Positions 45,017 through 55,203 of a stretch of DNA of 64,000 nucleotides are shown here, piece after piece; the stretch's first letter is position 1, and every line of letters begins with the position of its first letter. The position numbers and the translations under genes are program-made. The notes under the pieces are model-generated. The model saw only the letters and a list, made by a program, of their open reading frames with translations, searched no databases and had not been told where the DNA came from. This stretch comes from Blasia pusilla (taxonomy: Eukaryota; Marchantiophyta; Marchantiopsida; Blasiales), in NCBI GenBank assembly GCA_050084515.1, contig CM114271.1, forward strand, positions 44,268,001 through 44,332,000, read 5' to 3'.

Positions 45017-45458
45017 GGCCCCCAAATATGAAACTTGATAGAAAAGATTGTAACCTTGTGTGAAAAAGATGAGCACATTGTGCAAGAGTGTCTTGCCATG
45101 TAAATGATGAATTTAATTTTTTCAATAGAAATTCAATATCATCATACTCTAGCCATCGAGTTGTTGGCACTTCTTCAAATGTTAAGGTAAGGAAAAACTG
45201 TGGCATGTCCCATTTGTGGACCATGGCTTTGAGGTCCTTCAAATGTCTACGGTGCCATGAAGGACTACCTCGAATATGAAGTCTAATAGAATATTTTGAC
45301 AAGTGTCTCTAAAGATGTTCTTAAGGCAGATCAGGTTTTTCTTTCCTTAGTTTGTCAAACTCAAGGTTTAGTATGAAGGATCTACTTCAAGAGCATAAGA
45401 TTATAGATTGCCTTAGATCATGCATTAACATGGAATAAGATTTATACAAAGAGAAGTG
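45017..45458 (-). pseudogene. Helitron-like N domain
   Basis: The frame 45,302-45,012 reads IRGSPSWHRRHLKDLKAMVH and MPQFFLTLTFEEVPTTRWLE, the hallmark of the Helitron_like_N domain that precedes the HUH motif. Upstream the same frame contains a Helitron-like stretch (SMLMHDLRQSIIL, FILNLEFDKLRKEKPD) with three stops, up to the gypsy D insertion point. Confidence 0.8.
45455..45458. repeat. Left target-site duplication of gypsy D (GAAG)
   Basis: GAAG directly precedes the left LTR edge TGTCGGGC and is repeated directly after the right LTR edge at 55,722-55,725. Four-base duplications are compatible with Ty3/gypsy insertion (usually 4-6 bp). Confidence 0.7.
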
Positions 45459-46100
45459 TCGGGCGCATACACATCGCTACACAACATACATCGCTGTCAT
45501 CGGACACACACACAAACACGCATGATCCCATGCTAACTCATGGCATCCAAACAACGAGACAAGAAGTACCAAAATGTCTTCAATTAAAGTAAGATCCAAT
45601 CTCTCTCTCCACCATCTCACACCATAGCTCTCAAAGGTGTGCACTCTCTCTCTCATGTCAAACCAAACCCACTCTCCTAATCAGAGGCTTGGGTTACACT
45701 CACAAGGCAAGGTACCATAGCTCCGTCGCCTCATGCCAAGAGGTTCAACAAAGAGAGAATGAACTCTCAAGCTCTCTCTCCTTGAGGTATACCCCTCCCC
45801 TCTCCCAAGCTCTCTCCAAGGTAACCTATTCTCCCAAGTCACCTCCTTGGCTCTTGACCTGATGTAGGAGGTCAAAGGCCACTTACCAAAAATAGAAAAT
45901 CGATCATATATTCAAAATGGTACTTACCTAAAATAGTAAGTTCCTCAATATGGCTCCAAATGAGCCGAAACGAAAGAGAAACCTGCTCTCTCAGGTTTCC
46001 TGGGGTCTCAGTAGGTCATCCACGACCTAGTGAGCATGTTCTCCACTACTCACGAAGGCGCTCTATTAGATCTCACCGATCTATCCTAAAAGACGTGACA
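45459..46100 (-). mobile_element. 3' LTR of gypsy copy D
   Basis: 642 bp; on the minus strand TGTCACGTCTTTTAGG to GCGCCCGACA, with TGTC/GACA ends. Next to it internally (46,103-46,230) is another copy of its last ~128 bp, separated by only two bases. Confidence 0.9.
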
Positions 46101-46410
46101 GTTGTCGTGCGCATACACATCGCTTCACAACATACATCGCTGTCACCGAACACACACACAAACACGCATGATCCCATGCTAACTCATGGCATCCAAACAA
46201 CGAGACAAGAAGTACCAAAATATCTCCAATCGCCTCCCTAGCTGGTGGTTAGGTCCCTCTAACTCCATATAGCCATCTATCCCTACCTACCATGACATAC
46301 ATCTCTCGGACGCTAAGAGCAAGAAGGCCGGGTGCTCATGTGGCCCCATCGTTAGTCGCCTCCTTGTCATCAATGTCACAGACACAAGTCAGAATGTAGA
46401 ACTTCCTACT

Positions 46411-46704
46411 CTATGTACATGTGGGACACATCCATCGTCCCTGAGGAACCCTAGTGAGAGCAGGCGTCAAACATGCCATATGCCATCCTCTCGAACACCC
46501 ATCACAGACTAGCATCGTGGCCGCACCACGGGCAGAACCACACAACATACAACGCAAGCCTGCAGGAACTACAGCTAAGCTCGGATCTACTGTACCATCA
46601 ATATTAGGAAGGTGACATGGCGCACAATTACGCACATGGTCCTTCCATACCATACCATCGCGTCCCTCCAGCAAGAGAACACCCGATGGCAAAATGTCAC
46701 GCAC
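46411..46704 (-). CDS. PHD finger at the integrase C-terminus, gypsy copy D
   Basis: The last 97 residues of the pol polyprotein as preserved here. Residues 52-96 form a complete C4-H-C3 PHD finger: C52-x2-C55, C67-x2-C70, H75-x2-C78, C93-x2-C96, with the conserved tryptophan (GRWMCPTC) two residues before C93. Upstream is the integrase C-terminal stretch RDILPSGVLLLEGRDGMVWK, which copies A and B join directly to the integrase core. PHD fingers typically bind the histone H3 tail; many gypsy elements carry a chromodomain at this place. A role in directing integration to particular chromatin is therefore plausible but inferred. The frame is open from 46,704 to the stop; a frame change separates it from the upstream core. 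Confidence 0.85.
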   Translation of the reverse strand: MRDILPSGVLLLEGRDGMVWKDHVRNCAPCHLPNIDGTVDPSLAVVPAGLRCMLCGSARGAATMLVCDGCSRGWHMACLTPALTRVPQGRWMCPTCT

Positions 46705-46739
46705 TCTCAGGATAGTGCGCCTGCGATCACATCCAACGC

Positions 46740-47760
46740 CGTCGTCGGTCGTCTAAATGCGATGCAAGTAGACATAATCTCCCTGATGAAACCTCCGGAT
46801 AGTTGGTCGATAACCACCACCCCGAATAGTCGCATACCTCAACGTATCCCGATGTTGTGCAATCGCCAAGTTCTCGAACGCCATGGGCATCATTCTCCAA
46901 AATAACTCAGCCCTCTGAGAACATGCTCGCACCCATACATCTGGGTCATCAAGGTTCAACACCTCACCAGCATCTCGACGAATGGCCGCAGGTAAATCTG
47001 GCTCTCGGCCATAAAGTAGCAAGTACGGTGAAAAAGACCCTAAGGATGCCTACCTGCTGAATTTGTATCCCATCGCCAATTGGAGGTCCCAATCTCCTAG
47101 GTGACCTCTCTGCAAGCCATACTTGCGTAAACCCCTCTTCACCGTCTGCACAACTCTCTCCGCTAATCCATCCGCCTCCGGATGATCTCGCGAAGTCGTG
47201 CGGTGGTCGATCAGCGCCTGATCACACAAGGCTTGGAACTGACCGCGAAACTCGGTACCTTGGTCTGTCAACACCTCAGCCGGTGCACCATAATGACTCA
47301 CCACTCTATCAAGGAAGGCATAAGCTACTCACTCACTCGCTTTGTCAGGCAATGCAACCAACTCGATCCACTTCGAGAAGTGCTCGACCATCACCAACAC
47401 ATAACGACCGTGGACGCTTCGCCGTCAGGGCAAAGGTCTGCAAAATCCAAACTCCATCTATATCCTAAGCCCATGATCGGTAATGGATGCAATCGGAGTC
47501 GGAGCATTGAACGATACTCGGACCCGATCACACACCATGCACTGGCAACAAACTGCTGAACGTCGTCTGCATGCCTCGCCACCAATACTGAATCTGGAGC
47601 AAGCTGTACGTCCGCTTCACCCCAAAGTGACCCAACTCCTCGTGGGCATGTTGCACTAGTCGTGCTCTCTGCAAAGGATGCGGCACTACGCATACTCTGC
47701 CATCCTCCCAAACCCTCAAAACATGTGTCCCCTCCCAACGGAACCGTCTAGCCCGCTGTA
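46740..47760 (-). pseudogene. Integrase of gypsy copy D
   Basis: HHCC zinc domain HAHEELGHFGVKRTYSLLQI (the CxxC half is damaged), core with LDFADLCP (first Asp), then VLTDQGTEFRGQF (second Asp) and TSRDHPEADGLAERVVQTVK (catalytic Glu) in the frame 47,304-47,050. The frame 47,022-46,753 follows (FENLAIAQHRDTLRYATIRG). Relative to copies A and B several short deletions break the frame between 47,400 and 47,600. Confidence 0.85.
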
Positions 47761-48039
47761 GGATAGGATCCCGCTCTCTAGCATCCACGGTGCACGCAAC
47801 GCTCCCAGTACGAAGGTACTCCAAGACAAATCCATCATCATGAATATCTCGGCCACTTGCCGTGTCTTCACTGGCCTCGGGATCCAAGGACTCTCCACTA
47901 GACCTCGCCATCGAAGTCTCCACACTCTGGCACTCCATAGCCAACATGCCTAAATAGGCCGACGCGTGCCATCCTGGCACCGACTCCTCATCACTCTCTC
48001 CATGCCATCGAGCTCCAGTCGCATCTCGCTGACTCGGGC

Positions 48040-48400
48040 ATGGGTTATGACTCAACCTATCTGCATCTTGGTTGAGCGTCCCAGGTCTATGTACCACCTG
48101 AAAATCATACTCCTGCAACAACAGGCCCATCTCGCAAGCTTCCTGTAAGCTTGCCGGACTCCATCAACCACTTCGGTGGTTGATGATGTGATGATGGTAA
48201 GGGGTTTCCAAATAAGTAACACCGAAATGCGCGACCCCACACATGACCAAGCACTCACCCTCATACGAGTTGTACTTTGCCTCTGCGGCGTTGTTCGAGT
48301 GGCTAGCGTAAGCCACTCTGAACTCTCTACCCTCATCATCATCTTTGGGTGAGCACCGCCCAAGCCCCAACATGCTCCAATGTGTGCAATCTGGAAAGGA
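48040..48400 (-). pseudogene. RNase H of gypsy copy D
   Basis: HWSMLGLGRCSPKDDDEGRE matches the RNase H start of copy A (HTDWSMLGLGAVLTQ), but small deletions have changed the catalytic HTDWS. AEAKYNSYEGECL and the terminal VVHRPGTLNQDADRLSHNP are still clear. It degrades RNA in the RNA-DNA hybrid when intact. A ~170-residue linker follows before integrase. Confidence 0.75.
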
Positions 48401-48559
48401 TGCCCCGATCGGTCTCCTCAAGATGGGTGCGGACGTCAACTTTGTCCTGAGCAATCGAAATGCTCGCTCTTGCTCATCCCCGAGTGCCACTCGTGATCCA
48501 CCTTGGTCGCAAGGTCGGACCATAATCGAATCGAATCCCTTGACATATCGCCGATAGAA

Positions 48560-49380
48560 GTTGCCAATCCCATGAATGCGTGAACATGGCTCACATCCGT
48601 AGGGCGTGGAATGCGTGAGATAGCCTCTACCTTTGTTTTTGAACACGAAGGCCCCCTGGGTATATCGTATGACCCAAGTACTCAATCTGGTCGTAGAAGA
48701 ACTTGCACTTGCTTGGATGTTGCTTCACCCATGTAATTGCAATCGTCAAAACACCTCCTCTAGATGTTGCTCATGCTCCTCAACCGTGGCGCTAAAGACT
48801 ACGATGTCATCAATATAACACCTAGCAAAATCCGGACCACCAAGATCCTATCCATGACCCTTCGAAACTCAGCCGGGCGTTCTTTAACCCAAATGGTAAG
48901 AACCGCCTTTGGTACAAACAATCCTTCCCGTGAGGATCGATGCCCCAAAATGCCGTCTTCTTCGCTTTTGTCCTCCAATCGATAGGTGATGGTATCCGGC
49001 TCATAAATCAATGAATCAAGACCTTTGCGTGACCAATCGCATCAAAGATCTCCTCGAGGGGTGGGCATGGCATACCTATCGGACTTCGTGCGCCGATTGA
49101 TAGGTCGGTAATCCCCACACATCCGCCTATCCGTCCAGTTGCCATGCACATTCTTCTTGGCGGGCATGATAGTGGCGGATGCATACTCCCCATGCAACAT
49201 CTCCACTAGTCTGCTCCGACCAAGTCCTGGCTCCTACTCGAATCGAGCCCTCTCCATATCACTTTGCACTGTAGGGTCGCGGAAGATCGGCATATCACTC
49301 GAAAACTCAATGCGGATCCCCGATCCCTTTAGCGCACCCAAATCCTCCTTGCTAAACGCAGCGCTCTTATAACTCCCGAG
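48560..49380 (-). pseudogene. Reverse transcriptase of gypsy copy D
   Basis: Recognisable Ty3/gypsy RT motifs spread over several frames: MPCPPLEEIFDAIGHAKVLI (49,090-49,010), the D-L-x-A-G-Y-H stretch at ~48,990, FLPFGLKNARLSFEG (48,900-48,860), and RCYIDDIVVFSATVEEHEQH at 48,825-48,770 with the catalytic Y-I-D-D. FVFKNKGRGYLTH and IHGIGNFYRRYVKGFDSI of the thumb and connection follow. It would copy element RNA into cDNA. The number of frame changes (at least five) rules out a functional product. Confidence 0.8.
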
Positions 49381-49774
49381 GCGATGTATTGGCGCCGCTC
49401 TCCTCCTGTCAACTTAGGGCCCATATCGGCTCCCAAGTCTTCATCGTGACTACGGTAGGACTCTCGGCGTGGGTATCGGTGGTTGCTATGGTGCAACCCC
49501 GTCTCGAACAACAACACTCGGCCGCTCTCCTACAGCCAACTGCAAACTCTGATCTCCTCCATGTGCAGTGCCCGAAACCACGCTCGATGATGTGGCTATC
49601 ATCTCCTTGCGTACCTGCAAAACATCCCAAGAAGTCCAAGGGTGTCTCTCCCGATCTCCCCTGGTGCGTAGATCTCCTCGGGTCTTGCCCCCAACCACTG
49701 CCTCCACCGTCTCGATAGGCATGGGGCTCAACAACGCAACCGTTGTGATCTGTCGCGATCTCATACGACGCTGC

Positions 49775-50740
49775 TCAGCTGAGGATCCATGTCAAGCAGT
49801 TAAGGTCCATCGCCTTACCCAAGACATGGCGTCGTGATGCCTCTGACACTGATGGTACTACCGTCACTCCTGTGAGACATCCCATCGCTCGCTCTCTCTC
49901 GTTGGCGTTGGGCTCCACCAACCGCTGAACCTGGTCATCCCAAACCAAGCCAGGACCGGCCTCCTTGTATGCATAGGAAGCGGGAAAACTCACAAACGTG
50001 GGCAAGGCTACCCGCGGCCTGCCTACCCTGTTGACCATAGTCAACGGTGGTCGATCATCGTGCCTCACTGCCTGGGATTGACGACCTGGATCCAGAATGG
50101 AATCCACTAACAAATGGGAGGGGCGCTCCACTCTCGGATACGCCCTCCATAACACCGCATGGGGCACCAAGTTGGTCCACCATAGACGCGGGCGATGGGC
50201 TCTAGAACCTACACCCGCCGCATCCAAGAACAATGTTGGGCCGATCCAGGCACGTACCTGATGAGCACTCATCACCACCCGTGACCTGGAGTCTCCTAAG
50301 ATAGGCACATTCTCCAGAATGTAGGCTGGAGAACGAGACTGGTGCTCCTGCAACTGCCGTAAGACCCTCAACATCTCCCAAAACAACCTAGATCGAGTGT
50401 CATCCAACCCGCTGCCTCGTCCAGCACTCGATTGGCCTTGACATGGCCAACCGGAAATGACCAAATCAATGGTCCCTACCCGCTCTAAGTCCTGCGCCTC
50501 CAACAACAAAATATCCCTCGGTAGGGAACTCGGTATCCAGATCTGCGGACGCACAATAAGTCGGGAAAACGAGGCGTAATTGCGCCACATGTTGTAGTGA
50601 GACGCGCCGCAACATCATCACTCTCCACATACAAATCTTTGTTGTACTCGCACTCTGCTGCAAAACAACAGCTAACCCGGTGCTAATCCCTCCAAAGAGA
50701 TCTAACACTCGAATACCCTCCTCCGGGGTACACCACATAA
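49775..50740 (-). pseudogene. DNMT3-like C5-cytosine DNA methyltransferase in gypsy copy D
   Basis: A C5-cytosine methyltransferase lying between protease and RT in the retrotransposon polyprotein. Motif I IRVLDLFGGISTGL is at 50,714-50,673. Motif II is frame-damaged. The frame 50,590-49,775 carries IDLVISGWPCQGQSSAGRG (motif IV, catalytic Cys at 50,443-50,441), AYILENVPILG (motif VI, E at 50,314), VGSRAHRPRLWWTN (motif VIII), a target-recognition stretch, and ERERAMGCLTGVTVVP then RRHVLGKAMDLNCL (motifs IX-X). Motif order is I to X, not permuted as in plant DRM enzymes. The details resemble DNMT3 more than MET1/CMT; no BAH, RFD or chromodomain is present. One frame change near 50,630 separates motif I from the rest. 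Methylation of element cDNA or copies is the obvious hypothesis. Confidence 0.88.
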
Positions 50741-51058
50741 TGGGTGTGGTATCCAAGGGAGTCATCGTAGCACTCCCTGCTACCTCGGGTTCCTCAGACC
50801 CGTCACGCTTTGGTGCAAATGCCTCGCTCCATGCGATCTGCACGTGCTCATCTGCCAATCGTTGAAGCTCCTCAGTCGAGCCCCACAACGGCACCTCTCC
50901 TCCACGGAATGATGCAGCTACCATAACACTCCTCTCCATAGAAATTTCAGGAACGAGAGTATCCTCTGCATGGACATGTCCCTCAATCAAATCACTAGGC
51001 CAAGTGATGGCACTGCTAAATACTGCTAAGGTCGCCATCTCTCCTGGCCGTTGCTCGA

Positions 51059-51565
51059 TCACTGCACATGTGAATCGAACGGTAATGAGCTAAGGCGCCC
51101 ATCACTTGACCGCCATCCTGGTTTGTAGGACGCTGACTCCTCCCAGTAATCCAGGGAAAACCCCATCGGGTATAACACTGCTCCACCAACCAAGACGTCG
51201 TAGGACTCTGCATGAGTCACTATCGCCTTGGCGCGCACCACAGACTCATCTTTAGGATGTCCTTGGTGAATCCTCACCACGACCTCCTGTCGGGTGATAT
51301 ACTGTGTGGTACTTGCTCCACCCAAGGATGTCTGTATCCGGAATGGACAACGCTCCACATCGGCTCTCGTCAAGCCCAATCCTCTGAATGACGCTTTCCC
51401 CAACATCAAGGGTTGCGCTCTTGAATCCAACAAGACGCGCTGCGGACTAAAAGCTCTACCTCCAGGACTCACCAACTGGAAGACCTCTCCTTGGTTACCC
51501 AGCAACACAACACTAGGAGAAGCCATGGCACGCTCTATCGCGGGTCTAGCGGGCATCTCCGCCAT
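51059..51565 (-). CDS. Retropepsin-like protease region, gypsy copy D
   Basis: An open stretch of 168 residues within the polyprotein. FQLVSPGGRAFSPQRVLLDS, then RAQPLMLGKASFRGLGL corresponds to the catalytic loop, but DSGA of copies B and C reads DSRA here (51,427-51,416), which should inactivate the protease. The fold continues through TSLGGASTTQYITRQEVVVR and VLVGGAVLYPMGFSLDYWEE. Downstream the polyprotein passes through ~115 residues (MIEQRPGEMA, then WPSDLIEGHVHAEDT) before methyltransferase motif I. Confidence 0.75.
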   Translation of the reverse strand: MAEMPARPAIERAMASPSVVLLGNQGEVFQLVSPGGRAFSPQRVLLDSRAQPLMLGKASFRGLGLTRADVERCPFRIQTSLGGASTTQYITRQEVVVRIHQGHPKDESVVRAKAIVTHAESYDVLVGGAVLYPMGFSLDYWEESASYKPGWRSSDGRLSSLPFDSHVQ

Positions 51566-52330
51566 CCTAGCAACGCGACGCCATGAATCGGCGTGGACGG
51601 CCGGAGCATCCGCTCCAAGGGCAGGTCCATCACCTCCTCTGCAATCACCTCTGAACGTGATGCAGGAACTCTAACTGTGCGCTCACATAGTGAAGCGGCC
51701 AACCGAAAAGCCTCGGCGGGCGTACCCCCCAACGTCATAACATCGGAAGCAGAAAATAAACGAGTGCGGTACACAACGGTGGCCGCCCCCAACAACGTGC
51801 TTGACACATGCCCCTCCTGAGCATCAACAATAGGAGTCGTCGCACTCGCTTCTCCCATCGCCCTCCGTGCCTGCACACCAACAACATCACCTCCAGGAAC
51901 TTTGATGAGGACACATCGATGGGGTCCTCATCGCTTCGGACAACGTGAAAGATTGAGGAAGCCTAGTCATCTTCCGGATTCCCTCATTTGTGGATCCAAC
52001 TCGTGGGCGGCTCCACGCAGCGTCTCAAGCCTATGGCAACCTCCATCTAGGCAACCCCGCACATCCATCTAGGATCCTCCAGATCTCTGGCTGCTCCATA
52101 TGATGTCGATGCTACGGATCCGGCATCGGGTAACCTCAATGCCATAGTGGCAATCTGCTCTTGTAGGCTGCCAGATTCGGCGACCATCCCGACCTCACGT
52201 CCGTCTCTCCTCGGCGCGTCTAGGTGGTGGTACTCTACCTCCTCCACGGACAGCTCCACCACCCTATCGGGCAACTCCAACTCCTCGTCCCCCAACAGGA
52301 CCACCTGGTGCACGATCTCTAGGCCCACCC
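51535..52330 (-). pseudogene. Linker between nucleocapsid and protease, gypsy copy D
   Basis: Two frames (52,328-52,047 and 51,876-51,535) give GLEIVHQVVLLGDEELELPD and EASATTPIVDAQEGHVSSTL, then VYRTRLFSASDVMTLGGTPA and EAFRLAASLC. The second is conserved in copies B and C (VTLGGTLAKDFGWPL, MTLGGTLVKVFRLAA), so it is a real part of the polyprotein, but I do not recognise the domain. Confidence 0.55.
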
Positions 52331-52337
52331 AGACCGG

Positions 52338-53700
52338 CTACTCACTCTGGTGCCCTCTCTGGCCCTCGGTCCCGACGTAACTCATGATGTAAACTGAAAC
52401 ACCTGGCGCGTGTATGACCATACCTCTGACAATAGTCACACTGATAACCTCCTGGTGCAGCACCATCTCCTCCTCCATGCTGAGGCACACGTCCATGACC
52501 CTGACGAGTGTAATCGCGCTGATGATGGGCTCCACCACATGACCAACAAGTAATAGTAGGCGGCTGCTGCTGAGCCGCCTACTATTACTTGAAGGCACAT
52601 GTCTCTGTGGCACAGCCTCCCGGTATCCTCCCTGAGCTCGTGGTGCCACAGTCGACCTATCTCGGAGTCCACGTTGCTGCACAGGTGGTGCAAACAATCG
52701 TGACTGCTCTCACCCTGAACCCATGGTGGCTACGCTCTCCTCCGCCATGTTACGCTCAATGTTCTCGGCAGTCCTAAAAACATCTCTCAACGTAGGGGAG
52801 GTGTTCATAAGAAGCACCCCCTCCCGCACCCGTGTCCGCAGGGTCCGGTCCAACATCGCGTACCATGACTGGATAGCCTGAGCCTCTGTCACCCCCTGAG
52901 TGACGTTGATCAAACGGCGCAAGCGAGTGTAAGCCTCACGCAAACTCTCACCCGGGCGCCTTTGGAAGTTGTGGATGCTCCGCAACTTCTCCGTCCGAAC
53001 CCGTGGTAGCTCGCCCTCAACTTAGCAAAGAACTCAACCACAGGGTTGAACCTGGGACGAACCCGACTAGACGGTGCAACTACTCCCGTGCAAGTGACCC
53101 CTCCTAAAACATCACTAGTGGAAGAGGCAGTAGCCTCTCATGACTCCTCCTCCTTATCTGGGAATGGCTTCGTCCATGACACATAATGTGGGTCATAGTA
53201 GAGCCTCCACGCCTCAATCTCACATGCATATCTCTGAGAGAACTCATGGTAATCGTCCATGGGCGCCCCCTCTAAATGCTGGAACATACCATTCCATGCT
53301 GTAAATGGGTTGAACTCTCTAGAGTTCTTGGCCCGCTGGGAGTCGCACCAACTCCTAAACTCTGCTATAAAATCGTGCAACTCAATCGTGCCTACTGCAC
53401 TGAAAACCTACGCGGTCCTCTACCCCGGTCGTCCATCTCGTACGCCAAACTGGTAGGACCACTCACAATATGTGGCCATGTGCTCACAAACTCCTCTACA
53501 CCCTCCCCCTTGTCTGACGATGACACAGAAAGAAGTCGAGGTGGTCCCTCACGTGAAGACCCTCGGAACCTCGCGCCACTCCGCGTTCCGCGTAAAACCT
53601 CTAGAGCTACTGTCGGGTTCACCACCTCGCCTCTCAAAGTCCCAAACGGACTCCGTGATGACCCTTGTGCCCCTCTCACCCGATCTCTTTGAACCTCGTG
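52338..53700 (-). pseudogene. Gag (capsid and nucleocapsid), gypsy copy D
   Basis: Capsid parts: 53,679-53,392 (basic, Ser/Gly-rich N-terminus), 53,380-53,138 (MHDFIAEFRSWCDSQRAKNS, FNPFTAWNGMFQHLEGAPMD, the retrotransposon gag fold), and 52,985-52,710 (FQRRPGESLREAYTRLRRLI). The nucleocapsid follows with CDYCQRYGHTR; compared with copy C the last Cys of this knuckle is lost and the first knuckle reads CWSCGGAHHQRDY. Stops and frame changes occur between segments. A 19-bp perfect hairpin interrupts the region just before the first knuckle. Confidence 0.78.
52547..52591. repeat. Perfect 19-bp inverted repeat in gag, copy D
   Basis: CAAGTAATAGTAGGCGGCT and its exact reverse complement are separated by seven bases. 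Copy C lacks it at the same place, so it arose in copy D, probably by a templated (snap-back) duplication. Confidence 0.85.
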
Positions 53701-55203
53701 AGGAATCCCTCAATCACTCATCCCAAACATGCGGCATTCGATCTACACTCTCTCTCCCCGAGACGTGTAACGTGCGGCAACACGCGGCGTGGTGCGGCAA
53801 ATCGACCAGGCTACCATCTCATCGACAACCTACCCTCAACTCCAGACATCCCACACAAGTCTATGTCCCCTAAACCACATACATAAATGATGCTCTCAGC
53901 ATCCCCACACCCAATTTCCCCAAATAAATCCCAGAATCCCTCACACATGTAGGGTAAAGGACCAGAATGGGTAACCTGAACACATGTCGATGTTGCTCCT
54001 CAACAACTGCAAATCTCGACCCCAACTCGATTGTGGAGACAACTCCTCCAATCATCAAGTCATACTCCTCCCGTACTGACGCTGCTCAAAACTCCTCGAT
54101 ATCTGATGCGGTCCTCAAGGAACAGTGCGGCGTTGCGGCGACTAAGGCGGCTTTAACGGCACGACCCTCGATGGTGGGATGCGGCACTCCGCGGCATACC
54201 CTCCTCAATCAACAATAAACCCACACTCTGCTCCACAATGACGGTGCGGCTCTGCGATCGAGACGGTGTGGTACGGCCACGAGCGGCACGACGCGACAAT
54301 CGGCGGCGCGTTGCGGCTACGGGCGTCACGGCACGATACTCGATCGTCGTCGAGCGGCTACCAATCACAACATAGCAACATGAAATCAAAACTCAAACGC
54401 CATAATCGAGGTCATCTGCCATCACTGGTTGATGAAGAAACTGCGATGATGGTGGCGGCCAAAACAAAGTACGTGGTGGCGACGCAAGTCAAGGAATCAA
54501 CGAACGTCGTGGAAGACCCTCCACTCCGTAATGGCGGCAATGGCACCCAAAGGGTGGATAATGGACGGTGGACCGTTGACAGTGACGGTTGACCGCTGAT
54601 GGTGAAGGTTGACCGTTGACGGTGACTATGATGGCGACAGCCGCCGCCGGTGTGGCGGCTGATTTAGGGTTTGCACAATTTAACCCTAAAAATCGCCTAG
54701 TAATGGAAGTTTTACAAGATTGACCATAACTTTTTGCTCGCAACTCCAAATTATGCATTGTTTGTTGCATAGCGTGCACAGCTTCACGATCTAGGCCAGC
54801 ATCAAAAAATATTTAGAATCGAACATTTCAGTAAAAATTGACGGGGACTGTTGTAAAGCCCAATGTCGCTTTCTCCTACACAAAATTTGGCAACGCTTCC
54901 GCGCTGATTTCTCCCAACGAAAATGTAAAATCTGTAAAAATAAAAATCAGCAAGCGAGAGCACCAGCATGGGGCAACCCGCCCCCATACTCAATCCCTAT
55001 CAAAAATTGGGCAACGCTTCCACGCGCCACTCTTCCACACGAAAAATTGGCAAATGCAAAGAATAATGAAAGCAGCCCTTGCTCCGGTGAGCACTCCCAT
55101 GAGCCGCTGAACGGGGAACACGGATCCCCAACCTGCAAAAACAGCGAGTGACCAGCAAGCTCCCCCGTGAAGCACTCTCATTCTCTCATTCTCTCATTAT
55201 CTC
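53701..55203 (-). other. Leader region of gypsy copy D
   Basis: Untranslated region between 5' LTR and gag. From about 54,380 towards gag it matches the leader of copy C. The part 54,600-55,203 does not, and includes GTTGACGG/GTTGACCG repeats at 54,560-54,620. No primer-binding site was recognised. Confidence 0.5.

Noticed and set aside
49775-50740. Plant DRM-type methyltransferase
   Set aside because: DRM enzymes have permuted motifs (VI-X before I-V). Here motif I comes first and no UBA domain is present.
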